A stretch of DNA of 64,000 nt from positions 69,914,181 through 69,978,180 of the forward strand of contig NC_058340.1 in assembly GCF_905475395.1 (NCBI RefSeq). Direction: 5' to 3'. This document shows positions 11,560 to 22,900 of the stretch, one piece after another. Both the position numbers and the translations under genes were made by a program. Under the pieces are notes generated by a model, which was given only the letters and a program-made list of their open reading frames with translations, did not search any database and had not been told where the DNA came from. The DNA comes from Chrysoperla carnea. Its lineage: Eukaryota > Arthropoda > Insecta > Neuroptera > Chrysopidae. The number at the start of each line of letters is the position of its first letter. Position 1 is the stretch's first letter.

Positions 11560-14500
11560 ATGAAAAGTTTATTATTGATTACAGTTACAATCTTTGTGTT
11601 TGCCGTCGAAACATTCGGTCATGACAGTAAGTTAAAATTAATTGTATTTATAATAACAAAGACCGCATATAAGTAAGAAAGAACTGCAACTATTGCAGTG
11701 AAAAACATTTTTTTAACATTGGGCCATAACTGTGAGAAACCTCAACAATATTGTAGCTTACTGACGCCATATTGACAGTGTGTGGATTTCAGCACCAGGT
11801 GGCAGAAAGGAAAACTAAATTTAAATGAGTTGGCTAGGCAAGTAGGCAAACGATATCGATTCAAATCATTAGCCTAGCTGCTTGATTGAATGGCTGAATA
11901 TCGTGTAGATCACTAGTTGAAGAGCGCTGTTTAGTAAAAGAACTAGGCTGTTAATTGAACGGCTAATTTTTATATTTGACATAATTTTGTATTTGAGTAA
12001 ATATTGGATAAAGCAAAAGTTTTTGTATTTTTGTTTGAACACTTTTAACGATTGCACAGAAATTATAATGCATTAATTTTTAAAACACTTTTTCTGGTTT
12101 ATTTTCTTCCAGCAAATAAAGTCGTTTGTTATTATGGAAGTTGGGCAAAATACAGACAGGGTAATGGTAATTGTGAGGAAGAAACCATTGATCCAAATCT
12201 TTGTACACACTTAATTTATACATTCGTTGGATTAAACGGGGAGGATGGATCAGTTAAAGTTTTAGATGCTTGGGCTGATTTACCGGCATCAGAACCAGGC
12301 GGTGGCAGAGGTAAATGCTTCCTTTTTAAAATAATCTAACAACTTATGTTTGGAAATAATTCCATTAAGAATATTCAAAGAGTTTTTTGTTAACTAGATG
12401 GTTATGGAAAGTTTAATGCTTTGAAAAAAATTAATCCAGAATTAAAAACATTAATTGCTATTGGAGGCTGGAATGAAGGTGAAACAGCTAAATATTCAAA
12501 TGTGAGCTTTCATTTTATCATTATTATCCTCATTTTAAACTTATTTTGCTACTTTCACAATCGCTTTACCAGTGCGAAAATAAAAAGGATAAAATTGACG
12601 GGAAAATATTATTTAATAAAAAACTTCAGATAAAAAATTATTAAATCTTTAAAATTTAGGTACTCAATGATCCAAATTTACGTAGTAATTTCGTTAAAAG
12701 TGCTTTGGAACTTGTATTAAAATATGGATTTGATGGCTTCGATGTGGACTGGGAGTATCCAAATCAACGGGGATCAGAAGGAAAAGAATCTGATAAAGAA
12801 GCATTTATTGCAACACTTAAAGAACTACATGAAGCTTTTCAACCGCATGGTTTGTTAATATCTGCTGCTGTAGCAGCGGCAAAAACTTCAGCGAGCAAAT
12901 CATATATTATACCAGAAATGAATTCGTAAGTAATATATATTTTCTGACAATTGCCACAAAAATTGAAACAAATAGGATGTTGAAACATTTTGTGGGTATA
13001 GATTTTATTCCAAGAGTAAAGGTTCCTAAAAAGGAATAACATAGAAAAAAATCTTGGAATGTCGGTTTTGATGATCACAGGATAATTGAAATAACACAAG
13101 TAATAATTAATGATTTGTAATTAAAGTAAAAATAAACTGAAAATGTACAACTCTGTTACATTATGTATATTGACAACTAAAAATATAAGGCGGCTTTTTT
13201 ACACTAGTGCCAACTTAATAATAACACATATTTTTATTAATAGAATGTGTACAAAATAATTTTCTCATTCCAACACTCCCACTAGAAAATTATTTTTCTA
13301 GCTCTTCTTTAAACCCCGTTACTCCCATGCCACTAACACATTTGACATGTTTTGTCTGAACTAACCCTTTCGTTAAGACGTCCGCTAACATACTATTAGT
13401 GTCTGTTGGCACCAATTTTATATCCTCAGATATAATTCTTTCGCGTATATAATGATGTCGAATATCAATATGTTTGGTTCGACTATGATGAGCATTAGAA
13501 TGCGCTAAATCAATTGCACTTCGGTTATCACAGAAAATAACCGTCGGAGAGCACGGACCTAGCTTAAACTCTTTGCTAAAATTTTTAAGCCACATGGCTT
13601 CTTGTGTGGCTGCCGCTAAGGCCATGTATTCAGCTTCGGCTGTCGATAAAGCGACAGTGATTTGCTTTTTAGTTGACCAAGTTATGGGACCACCTTGGAA
13701 TTTAAAAACGTATCCCGTAACTGACCTTCTTTCATCTACATCACTCGCCCAATCGGCATCGCAATAGCCAACTAGATCGTCAGTTTCATCTTTACAAAAT
13801 TCTAATTTATAGTTCGCAGTCCCTTTCAAATATTTAAAAATTCTTTTCACTGCATTCCAGTGAGGTTTTCCTGGGTTATTATTGAACCTCGAAACTACAC
13901 TAACCGCGAACGCAATATCTGGCCGAGTGCCATGTGCAGCATATAAGAGGCTTCCAACAGCTTGTTGATATGGAATGTTCAACATTTCTTTCGCTTCATC
14001 AGGCGTTTTCGGAGACATATTTTTGGAAAGTTTTTGATTCGTATCTAATGGCGTACTTATTGGATTGCAATCCGACATATTGAATTTATTTAAAATGTCT
14101 TCAATATATTTTTTCTGACCAATCCATAGTTTTCCTTTGGAACGATCCCGAGAAATTTCGAAACCTAGACAATGTTTCGCTTCACCAACATCTTTCATTT
14201 TAAATCTAGAGCTCAATTGGAGTTTTAAATGACTTTTGAAAGTAGAATCATTAGAAAAAATCAGTAAGTCGTCTACATATACGGCCACAAATGTCAGTTT
14301 TTTTTCTTTGATTTTGTAATATACGCATGAATCGGTCCTACTCCTCGTGAGTCCCGCTTGAAGGAGACAATCATTCAATTTATTGTTCCACTCCCTGCTA
14401 GATTGTTTTAAACCGTAAATAGTTTTTCGGAGTCGGCAAGCTTTGTCATTGACTTCAAACATTTCGGGTTGTGACATATATATTTCTTCAGATAAATCGC

Positions 14501-17500
14501 CTTGCAAAAAGGCACTGACAGCATCCATCTGATCTATGCATAAGTCATATCGCACAGCCAGAGCCATAAGGTATCGAATTGAGCTATATCTTACTACAGG
14601 TGAGTAAGTTTCATCGTAATCGATCCCTGGTTTCTGGGCGCAACCTTTCACAACCAGTCTAGCTTTGTACTGAACTTTCCCTGTCCCTGAACGTTTAGTT
14701 TTGAAAACCCACTTTGATTTAATGACGTTTTTATTAATCGGAACGTCAATCAAATCCCAAGTGTGGTTTGCTATTAACGAGTCGTACTCGTCTTTCATAG
14801 CTAACTTCCACTCATTTGCATCGGGCCTGGTTAGAGCTTCTTCCACGGATATTGGATCAAAGTTAGTTGATTTTGTCATGTATAACAGAAAATCATCCAA
14901 TACTTTTGGTTTTTTAGGTCGCTCAGATCGGCGTAGATCTGTAGAAGTGCTATCTGCGGAATGTATTGCTTCCTGTGGAAATTCGAAGGTCGGGTCTTCC
15001 AAAGAATTTTCAGAGAAATATGTACTTGAGTCATCACTTTCTGCAACAAAGTCACTTTCTCCCACTTCAAGTACATCTTCATTAAAATTATTGTCTATGT
15101 CCAGAGGACTACCTCCCACTAAATCTAAATTTACAGTATCAACATCGGTTTTCTTAGAAATATTATCATTTTCCAAAAAAACTACATCTCGAGAGATGTG
15201 GGTACGTCTCGATTTGGGTTCATATAAACGATATCCTTTACAGTTTGAGCTGTATCCTACAAAAACACATTCTTTGGATTTTTGATCAAGTTTCCTGCGG
15301 TTTTGTTTGGGTATGTGCATGATTGCCTTGCAACCAAAAATTTTTAAGTGATCTAGTTTCACTTTAGTACCTGACCAAACTTCCTCAGGGATGCCATTAG
15401 ATAAAGATTTTGTGGGTGACCTATTAATTAAATAAACGGCTGTGGAAACCGCTTCTGCCCAAAATTCTTTCCCTAAACCTGAATCTAATAACATGCACCG
15501 GACCTTTTCTACAATTGTTCTATTCATACGCTCAGCTAGCCCATTTTGCTGCGGAGTATGCGGTGTAGACAATTGGTGCTGTATTCCTGATTGTTGTAAG
15601 AAACGAGTAAAATCATTCGAGCAATATTCTCCCCCATTGTCTGTACGCAAAATTTTAATTTTATAACCGGATTGATTTTCAACAAATGCTTTGAAATTTT
15701 TAAAATGTTCAAATACTTCACTTTTATTTTTAAGAGTGAAAACAAAAACTTTATGAGTAAAATCATCAATGAATGTTAAAAAATATCGTGCACCACCTAA
15801 CGAAACACTCTCCATTGGACCGCACAAATCCGAATGCACTAACTCTAAAATATTTTTAGCACGGGTTCCTGCATTTTTGAACGGTTTCAGTGTTTGTTTA
15901 CCTTTTACACATATTACGCACTTATCGCAATTATATTCGGAGGAATTTACGTTTGAAACATTTTCAATACATTTAAGTTTTTTCATATATTCATAGTTGA
16001 GATGTCCTAGTCGACGGTGCCATAAATCCATTATATTTGACTTGGTAAGTAACGATTGGTTAATACTAGGTTCACAATCAAGTTTATAAATATTGTCTAT
16101 TAAACTAGCACTAGCTATTTGAAAACCATCACTGTCAAGAATACGACAACCTTTATTATCAAAAATCACAGTGTTTCCTTGTTTAACAGTTTGACTGACA
16201 GATAGTAAATTAGCTGATAAATCCGGAACATAAAGCACATCCTTGATGTTGACGGAAACATTATTTAAGTTTACTTCTGTACTTCCAATCCCTTTTACAT
16301 TAATTCGATGACTATTTGCTACCATAATGTCAGCAACACTTGCAGATTTTAAATTTTGAACTTTGGTGTGCGACATGTGAGCTGAAGCGCCGGAATCAAC
16401 GAACCAGCTGTTATTTTTTGAGTTGGATGTATTGAAACATGATAATAAAGTCGTCTGCTTATTTTTTACGTAATTTGAATTGTTTACTTTCTTACGTGAA
16501 CAGTGTTTTGAAATATGCCCATATCCATTACAATTAAAACATCTCGGACCCTTGGTTTGTTGATTTGTGTTTCTATATTGATGCTTATTGTAATTTTGCT
16601 GTTTGTTGTATAATGCCACGGAGTTTGTAGGTTTATTGTTTTTCACTTCTTGTAGTAGCTTTGTTTTAACAGAATCAGCCGTCAGTGGGATTCCAGAACT
16701 TTCAATGGCCATGATCATAGGTTTATATTCATCCGGTAAACCAGCCAATAAAAATGTTCCCAACCATTCATCAGTTATTTCAAAATTTATGTCGTTTAAT
16801 TTTTGAGCGGTTGACATAATTTTTCCTACATAGTCTTCTACGGATTCGCAACTTTCAAGATTTGTGGTTATTAAAGTTCGAATAAGACTGACTTTGCGTG
16901 CAAGTCCAGAATCATGAAACGTTATTTTAAGTTTATCCCAAACTGCTTTCGCAGTATTTGCATTTTGAATGTGCACATAATTGATGGGATCAATACACAG
17001 AATAATTTTTGATTTGGCTTTAACATCGCGCCTGATCTTTTTTTCTTCATCAGCGGTAGAATCGGTACCGAGAACACATGTCCAAAGATCTTCTAATTCC
17101 AAAAAAGTTCGAATGGAAAATTGCCACGTGTTATAATTTTCCCTACCTTTAAGTTTTTCAATAACCGGTAAGTTGTTTCCAAACATTTTCACGTGTATAA
17201 AAACGGATACACTTCACTAATTACTTCGCTAACGGATACACTACTTGAGGTTAAATTTTCAGTGTCACCAAAAATATCCAATTTAAAGGCCCATAACCTC
17301 TTGGAATGTCGGTTTTGATGATCACAGGATAATTGAAATAACACAAGTAATAATTAATGATTTGTAATTAAAGTAAAAATAAACTGAAAATGTACAACTC
17401 TGTTACATTATGTATATTGACAACTAAAAATATAAGGCGGCTTTTTTACACTAGTGCCAACTTAATAATAACACATATTTTTATTAATAGAATGTGTACA

Positions 17501-19404
17501 AAATAATTTTCTCATTCCAACAAAAAAAACTATCCTTCCTATGTAAAAGAGGAAAAACATCACATAATTTGATTGTAAATAAAAAGAATTCAAAATTCTG
17601 GGTGTGATTAAGGACTTTTGAGTTGAATGATGCTTGTATTTTTTATAGATACTTGGATTTGATCAACTTAATGGCATACGATTTACATGGTGCCTGGGAA
17701 TCCCATACTGGACTTAATGCCCCATTATATCCACGAGCCGATGAAAGTGGAGAAGATCGTGAAGTACTAAATGTCGAAGCATGTGTGAACTATTGGTTAG
17801 AAAATGGTGCTGATCCAAAAAAACTTGTACTTGGGATTCCATTGTATGGGCGGTCTTTCCAATTGGTTGATAAAAATAATTATAAACCTGGTTCACCCTC
17901 AGTGGTTAACGGTCAAGGATTGCAAGGGCCATACACTAGAACAGCGGGTACACTTGGATATAATGAGGTATGAAAAACAAAATTTCTATCCAAATTTTTC
18001 AGAAAATTGGCGAAATTTTTCACAATGAAATTTTTGTTAATAGATTCTGGAACTTAATCAAAATGAATGGGATCATTATTGGGATGATGAGGGTAAAGTT
18101 CCGTATATGGTGAGAGGTCAAGATTGGGTTGGATACGATAACGAGAAATCGGTTGGATTAAAAGCACAATACGCGATTGAACGTGGATTAGGTGGTGTTA
18201 TGGTATGGAGTGTAGAAACTGATGATCTTACTGGAATTTCCGGACAGAAATTTGTTTTGCTAAATTCAATTAACAGTGTTTTACATGGAGGATCAGTGGT
18301 ATGAACATTTTTATAGTTTATATTTCATTTAATAATGTTAATTGTTCTTACTATCGAGTGTGTCGCATTTAAGATAAAGACACTCTCATTATTGCGTTAT
18401 TTATAAGAATATCGATTTGAAATTTTGCACAGTTTTTGATTTAAAATTTATCTGAGTTTTTCATCTAAAAACTTAGCTAAAAAAGGGGGGTTATAAGTTC
18501 GACCGCTATGTCCGCCTGTCTGTGTGTCTGTCTGTGGCATCGTAGCGCCTAAACGGATGAACCGATTTCGATTTTTGTTTCGTTTGAAAGGTAATTTAAT
18601 GGGGACGGTTCCTAGCTATGTTTCAAGTGCGAGCAGTGCCGGATTAAGCCCATCGGGGGCCCTAGGCCAATAAAATTTTGGGGCCCCCTTTTTTGAATAA
18701 TTGTAAAATTAATCGTTATTTGTGTATTCATAGCATTCGTACAGCCTATTCATATCATTCCAAGGTTATAAACGAAATAAAATGAATGATGAATGAAGAA
18801 TTTTCGAAATTTGAAAAAAAAAATAACTTGAAATTGAAAATTTTTGTTCAAAAATAATCATATCAGATTTTCGTGGGGGCCCCTGCCCGTCGGGGGCCCT
18901 AGGCCATGGCCTAGTCCGGCCTAATGGGTAATCCAGCACTGAGTGCGAGTTTAGGGTTCCGTACCCGGAACAATTAGAAAATAAGCGTTGATATTATAAA
19001 TATGTTTGTAATTGAAATAAAAACCTACGCCTTCCCTACGACAAAAAAAATTTTTTTATAACAATATTTTTTTTGTTCCGTAGCCAACTACTTCGTCAAC
19101 TACGACAGGTGTGCCCACAGACCCCTCGGAGACAACTGAAAAACCATCATCACCACCTACAGACCCTACAAAACCTACAGAAACAACTACTGATAAACCT
19201 TCAACGCCACCTAGCACAGATATATGCCAACATGAGGGTTTTGTTCGTGATAAGAACGATTGTAGCGTATTTTATGAATGCATTAAGGAACAAAATGGTG
19301 AATTAAAAGCGACAAGGTTCCAATGTGGTGCTGGCACTTATTTCAATGAAGAAGCTCTTGTTTGTGATTATAAGGAAAATGTTAAATGTAATGTTTTATT
19401 CTAG
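11560..19404 (+). CDS. Chitinase 2 (GH18 + CBM14), seven exons, 509 aa
   Basis: Paralogue of chitinase 1 in tandem. Exons: 11560-11626, 12113-12310, 12398-12501, 12660-12925, 17649-17967, 18044-18298, 19084-19404; all GT-AG with the same phases as chitinase 1. A signal peptide (1-20) is followed by VVCYYGSW, LIAIGGWNEG, FDGFDVDWEYP (147-157, catalytic Glu155), MAYDLHG and GGVMVWSVETDD, so the GH18 domain looks catalytically competent. The last exon encodes a Thr/Pro/Ser linker, longer than and different from that of chitinase 1, and a six-cysteine chitin-binding domain ending with VKCNVLF. Intron 4 is 4.7 kb because a full-length copia retrotransposon sits in it in antisense; without it the intron would be about 250 bp. 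Intron 6 holds nested repeats. Automated prediction could easily split this gene in two. Confidence 0.92.
13052..13275 (-). repeat. 3' LTR of copia element
   Basis: Identical to 17299-17522. Because the element is on the minus strand this is the downstream LTR. A purine-rich AGTGGGAG lies just inside it (13276-13283, minus strand), in the polypurine-tract position. Confidence 0.92.
13276..13283 (-). other. Polypurine tract of copia element
   Basis: AGTGGGAG on the minus strand directly precedes the 3' LTR start TGTTGG, the usual site of plus-strand DNA priming. Confidence 0.65.
13290..17186 (-). CDS. Copia gag-pol polyprotein, intact, 1298 aa
   Basis: Single open frame encoding the complete Ty1/copia polyprotein. 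The first in-frame ATG is at 17186; an upstream GTG at 17192 is not a likely start. In order it contains a gag region with a CCHC zinc knuckle (CFNCNGYGHISKHC), an aspartic protease (WFVDSGASAHM), an integrase with a GAG-pre HRRLGHLNYEYMKKL segment and a DDE-type core ending in HTPQQNGLAERMNR, a reverse transcriptase with YVDDLLIF, and an RNase H with LSTAEAEYMAL and TKHIDIRHHYIRE. Integrase before reverse transcriptase is the copia order. No internal stop or frameshift is present. It is antisense to the host chitinase. Confidence 0.95.
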   Translation of the reverse strand: MFGNNLPVIEKLKGRENYNTWQFSIRTFLELEDLWTCVLGTDSTADEEKKIRRDVKAKSKIILCIDPINYVHIQNANTAKAVWDKLKITFHDSGLARKVSLIRTLITTNLESCESVEDYVGKIMSTAQKLNDINFEITDEWLGTFLLAGLPDEYKPMIMAIESSGIPLTADSVKTKLLQEVKNNKPTNSVALYNKQQNYNKHQYRNTNQQTKGPRCFNCNGYGHISKHCSRKKVNNSNYVKNKQTTLLSCFNTSNSKNNSWFVDSGASAHMSHTKVQNLKSASVADIMVANSHRINVKGIGSTEVNLNNVSVNIKDVLYVPDLSANLLSVSQTVKQGNTVIFDNKGCRILDSDGFQIASASLIDNIYKLDCEPSINQSLLTKSNIMDLWHRRLGHLNYEYMKKLKCIENVSNVNSSEYNCDKCVICVKGKQTLKPFKNAGTRAKNILELVHSDLCGPMESVSLGGARYFLTFIDDFTHKVFVFTLKNKSEVFEHFKNFKAFVENQSGYKIKILRTDNGGEYCSNDFTRFLQQSGIQHQLSTPHTPQQNGLAERMNRTIVEKVRCMLLDSGLGKEFWAEAVSTAVYLINRSPTKSLSNGIPEEVWSGTKVKLDHLKIFGCKAIMHIPKQNRRKLDQKSKECVFVGYSSNCKGYRLYEPKSRRTHISRDVVFLENDNISKKTDVDTVNLDLVGGSPLDIDNNFNEDVLEVGESDFVAESDDSSTYFSENSLEDPTFEFPQEAIHSADSTSTDLRRSERPKKPKVLDDFLLYMTKSTNFDPISVEEALTRPDANEWKLAMKDEYDSLIANHTWDLIDVPINKNVIKSKWVFKTKRSGTGKVQYKARLVVKGCAQKPGIDYDETYSPVVRYSSIRYLMALAVRYDLCIDQMDAVSAFLQGDLSEEIYMSQPEMFEVNDKACRLRKTIYGLKQSSREWNNKLNDCLLQAGLTRSRTDSCVYYKIKEKKLTFVAVYVDDLLIFSNDSTFKSHLKLQLSSRFKMKDVGEAKHCLGFEISRDRSKGKLWIGQKKYIEDILNKFNMSDCNPISTPLDTNQKLSKNMSPKTPDEAKEMLNIPYQQAVGSLLYAAHGTRPDIAFAVSVVSRFNNNPGKPHWNAVKRIFKYLKGTANYKLEFCKDETDDLVGYCDADWASDVDERRSVTGYVFKFQGGPITWSTKKQITVALSTAEAEYMALAAATQEAMWLKNFSKEFKLGPCSPTVIFCDNRSAIDLAHSNAHHSRTKHIDIRHHYIRERIISEDIKLVPTDTNSMLADVLTKGLVQTKHVKCVSGMGVTGFKEELEK
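17288..17298 (-). other. Primer-binding site of copia element
   Basis: GGTTATGGGCC on the minus strand directly follows the 5' LTR. This resembles the copia-type site pairing with an internal part of initiator methionine tRNA, as known for Drosophila copia. The exact tRNA was not checked. Confidence 0.7.
17299..17522 (-). repeat. 5' LTR of copia element
   Basis: 224 bp, identical to the 3' LTR. It would hold the element's promoter. It is flanked outside by AAAAA. Confidence 0.92.
18355..18440 (+). repeat. Remnant arm of a Tc1-like MITE
   Basis: In chitinase 2 intron 6. GAGTGTGTCGCATTTAAGAT and the following 70 bp match the terminal arm of the complete element at 60351-60722. The opposite arm is missing. 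Confidence 0.6.
18486..18985 (+). repeat. Dispersed repeat (GTCTGTCTGTGGCATCGTAG family)
   Basis: GTCTGTGGCATCGTAGCGCC and following sequence recur at about 40770-40920 and, more weakly, near 41230-41300. This copy is interrupted by a hAT-like element at 18634-18941. After removing it, the copies continue with TGTTTCAAGTGCGAG. Confidence 0.65.
18634..18941. mobile_element. hAT-type MITE with 8-bp TSD, nested
   Basis: 308 bp with ends CAGTGCCGGATTAAG and TAATCCAGCACTG. It is flanked by a perfect 8-bp duplication AGTGCGAG (18626-18633 and 18942-18949). Subterminal GGGGGCCCTAGGCC motifs occur at both ends. It sits inside another dispersed repeat in chitinase 2 intron 6. No coding capacity. Confidence 0.88.
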
Positions 19405-19948
19405 TAAGAATTGTTGTTACGAAAATATACCTATAATGAAACAGCCAGCAATTGCAAAGACATTCGAAATATAGCCCCCCAAGTAAAGAGTTTGGACCGA
19501 TTATATAACGAATTTTCCGAAATTCTTTATATAATCAGTCCAAACTTTGGGGTCGCTGAACACGAATATCTGAACAGAATTGGTCTCCCTGGTTCGAGGT
19601 CTCCGAGGTACTTTGGGGACCCTGGGTACCCCAAGCACCAGGTACCAGGTGCTCGATTTTGTTGCGTTATTCGTGTTCAATGACCCCAAAAACCTCTGAG
19701 TAACCAGTTTTTAATCATTTTCATCACTTACTGTTCAAATTTTTCGAACTTCGACTAATTTTATAGTGTTTCGTTTCCGCGACTACGGTATAATGATAAA
19801 ATCATAAAAATAAAAACTATACTTAATGACCTAATTAATGCTAAAATAAAATTCTACTGGGATTATATATTTTATTTCCTTAAATTTATGGTAACATCGA
19901 AAGCAATTAGAGACTACAAATGTGTATTTAATCAATGTAAATCTTTTT
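19405..19948. other. Spacer with nested inverted repeats
   Basis: The region between chitinase 2 and odorant receptor A, which are convergent. Two neighbouring inverted repeats are present: 19489-19546 (AGTTTGGAC... with GTCCAAACT) and 19549-19687 (GGGGTC.CTGAACACGAAT with its complement). The interior is unusually GC-rich with repeated GGTACC/CCAGGT words. Probably a MITE or another hairpin-forming repeat. No gene. Confidence 0.55.
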
Positions 19949-22900
19949 CTATTTCGAATAAAGTCGATTTAATAAAGCCATATAAGCGTATCCACCTTTT
20001 AGAATCTGCAAAATACAAGCAAATAAATTAAAACATTCAATTCAATTTCCCCAAAACATTTTTGAAGGAGTATTTAAATTTACTGTTATTCTGCGAATTA
20101 GTGTGATCAAATTTGTAGTGTTGTGATTAAAATTGTAATTATTAGTATACTAACCCCAACACAAGTCATAACAGAAATTGTTCCAAATGGTCCAATTTTA
20201 AAACATAATGGTTTTTGGCAACGCCTCATCATAAAACGTAAACATTGATTTGCATCTTTATCAAATTTATACCAATTACTTTTCCATATGCTAAACGCTA
20301 GGTTTTCACTCTAAAAGAAAAGTTTGAAACAGGTGCAAAATAAACAATTGATTCAGTTAATTATTGAAATATCCAGTAAGAAGATTTTGAACATCATGTG
20401 CTTCAGTGACGTGGCGACGGGGGAGCAAGGAGGTACATCATACTCCGGCCGCTACTCACAAAGGGCGCCAAATGGTCCGCAAAACAAAACATTTATCTCT
20501 CTCTCTCTGTCTTTTATCTCAAGATGGGTCTTTTACAATCTTAATGGATTTTAAAGAAAGTATGTAATACCAACCTTGTACAAAACCTCATTTCCAAACC
20601 AATAAAAAACGATTAGATCATTCATAATGCAAGTACAAGTATATATAGCTAAGAAAATTTTTTCCACGAATGCATTTGACTTTCCCAGAAAATAATAAAA
20701 ATAAATTAATTTAAATAATGTTTTTTATTGTTAAGGTTGATCGAACATTAAGGTAATGCAATTAATAATATCAGTAAGGGAAAGTGGTCTATAATGATCC
20801 CGTAGGGTAAAATGACCCCTCGTTTGTTTTAAGTGAACCATTAAAGGCATCTAGTATATTTATGGATAGATGGTTTCCGCGTGATCAAATTAATCGTTCA
20901 ACAAAGACTTATGGTGATGTATAAACTAATTTGTGTTTCGTAGACAAATTTCAACGTAAAAGTTCTTTTTTCTATTAGTTTTTGCCGGCTTGCTGTTTTT
21001 ACTCTTGGCTTTTGTTGACTTTTAAAAATATTATAACACATTTTCACAGGCGTATAATAAATTTTAAGGTCAGTTTTTTATGACGAATTTCAAATATGTC
21101 GTTACGGGTAAAATGATCCCCTTTATATAAGCTAAAATGATCCCTATTTCGTATGTAAAATTATAATAGATAAGATGATCTCCCATCATGTAACGGGTCT
21201 TGAATGTGTTGATTTAGATGAATTTACCAGTGATTTTTGTTTTCATACTAATCATTTATGCAATGTAAAAGGACACCCACGCCTATATATCGAAAAATCA
21301 CTTTTTTTTGGGATACTTACAATAATTATTTTAAATCCACATAAGCAAAGTAACACTGAATATGTTAAAGAATGGAATATCATTATTGGGCCAATATAAT
21401 CATTGACTTTATCAATTAGACTAAAAAATAAATTATATTTATAATAAATCTCGGAAACTAATTCTGTCCCTTACTCTTGTTACGATCTCACTTTTTACAT
21501 CCTCAGTACGCAATGAAAATTTCAGCTTGATATCTCTTTTCGTTTTCTTTTTTTATTTATCGTGTTTACAGACGGACAGCCGGAAGACCCAATTGACCTA
21601 TGTTGCTCATTAAAGAACTCGGCCTCGCTTTTTACGTCCTGAGGGCGCTATAATTAGGTGATTTTATAAACACCTATACCAAAATTTTGTTCGTATCATC
21701 AATATTTTTTAGCGTTATAAACTTTTGGGACTAAACTTAATATACCTTAATATATATTACATATATACAAGGTATAAAAAGGACCACTAATCATAGATAA
21801 CTATAATATAGATATGCCACTCCAACATGTTTTATCAAATGAGCTCCAAAAAGTTTACACTCGATTCACTAGATGTCACTACAGTAGATAATTTTTAAAT
21901 TAAAAAGCATAGGCAATGACTGTTACAGAAATGTTGTATGTAAAACATAAACTTTTCTATAGAAAAGTCTATTTCTGAAAAATTGGATATTGACACAAAA
22001 ATACGTGTAAGAAGACGCCACAAAGTGCCCGGAAAATTTGTCTATAGGGATAAATAATAGGTATATTTTGAACTAATTCTAGATTATCATATACATTTCA
22101 AAATCTAGTCTTCTTTTCTCAACTACATTTTTTGTTTAAAATTTAAAGCTTGAGCCTATTTTCAAATTGGGGGTGGTATCTTAGTCATGCACACTTAAGT
22201 GCGTGGCCACCACTGCGTTAGTGTGCACGACCAAGAAAAAGTAACACCGCATAAAGAGTAAGAATCAAAACCAAATAAAATCAAAGCTCGTTTCTGGAAA
22301 ACTTAATAAAAGCTTATAAATACTTACATAATGATATCCTGATGTAATTTGATCGACTGCACAATATCATATTTAACCTTTCGATTATTTTCGTTTGTGT
22401 TCAACAATTTTGAAGTATCACTACCAAGATTTACTAAATAATATTCTAAAATATCTAAATAACCTTTGATACAAATGAAAATACTCAAAATTAATCCATT
22501 CCAGGATGCAATAAAGAAACCACCTAGCATTGTACCCCCATAACCAGAAAAAAAATATCCAATCTCATATCCTGGTGATTTATGAAAATCAAATGGTAAC
22601 CAAATTTGTATTGGTAATTCTTTTTTAACACGATCCGTAACTGTTCCATTACTTAGTACAAAATATTGTTCACCAATTATTAAATCTTTGACGTATGGAG
22701 CCGCAGCAACAACAAAAGTTGACGTTAAAATTGCACTTGTTTGATACAAAGTCATATAAAATGCAAGTTTATTGTATGCTTTAAATAATTTTTGTACATT
22801 TTCATTCGTGGATTGTTGAAATTGTCGATCAAGTTTTGAACAATGTTCAACAATTAATGAAACTTTATCCGTTTGAAATACTAAAGTTAAATATTTAATC

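Larger units (their letters stand above)
13052..17522 (-). mobile_element. Full-length Ty1/copia LTR retrotransposon
   Basis: A 4471-bp element on the minus strand within chitinase 2 intron 4. Two 224-bp LTRs (13052-13275 and 17299-17522) appear identical base for base, implying a recent insertion. In element orientation the LTR starts TGTTGGAATG and ends CATTCCAAGA. It is flanked by AAAAA on both sides, a plausible 5-bp target duplication though weak in A-rich DNA. A primer-binding site and a polypurine tract are in place and the gag-pol frame is open, so the copy may be transposition-competent. Confidence 0.93.

Noticed and set aside
14701-15285. 194-residue plus-strand frame
   Set aside because: Antisense shadow of the copia polyprotein, which has clear domains on the minus strand.
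21175-21399. 74-residue plus-strand frame
   Set aside because: It overlaps antisense to exon 2 of odorant receptor A, which fits phase and family motifs.
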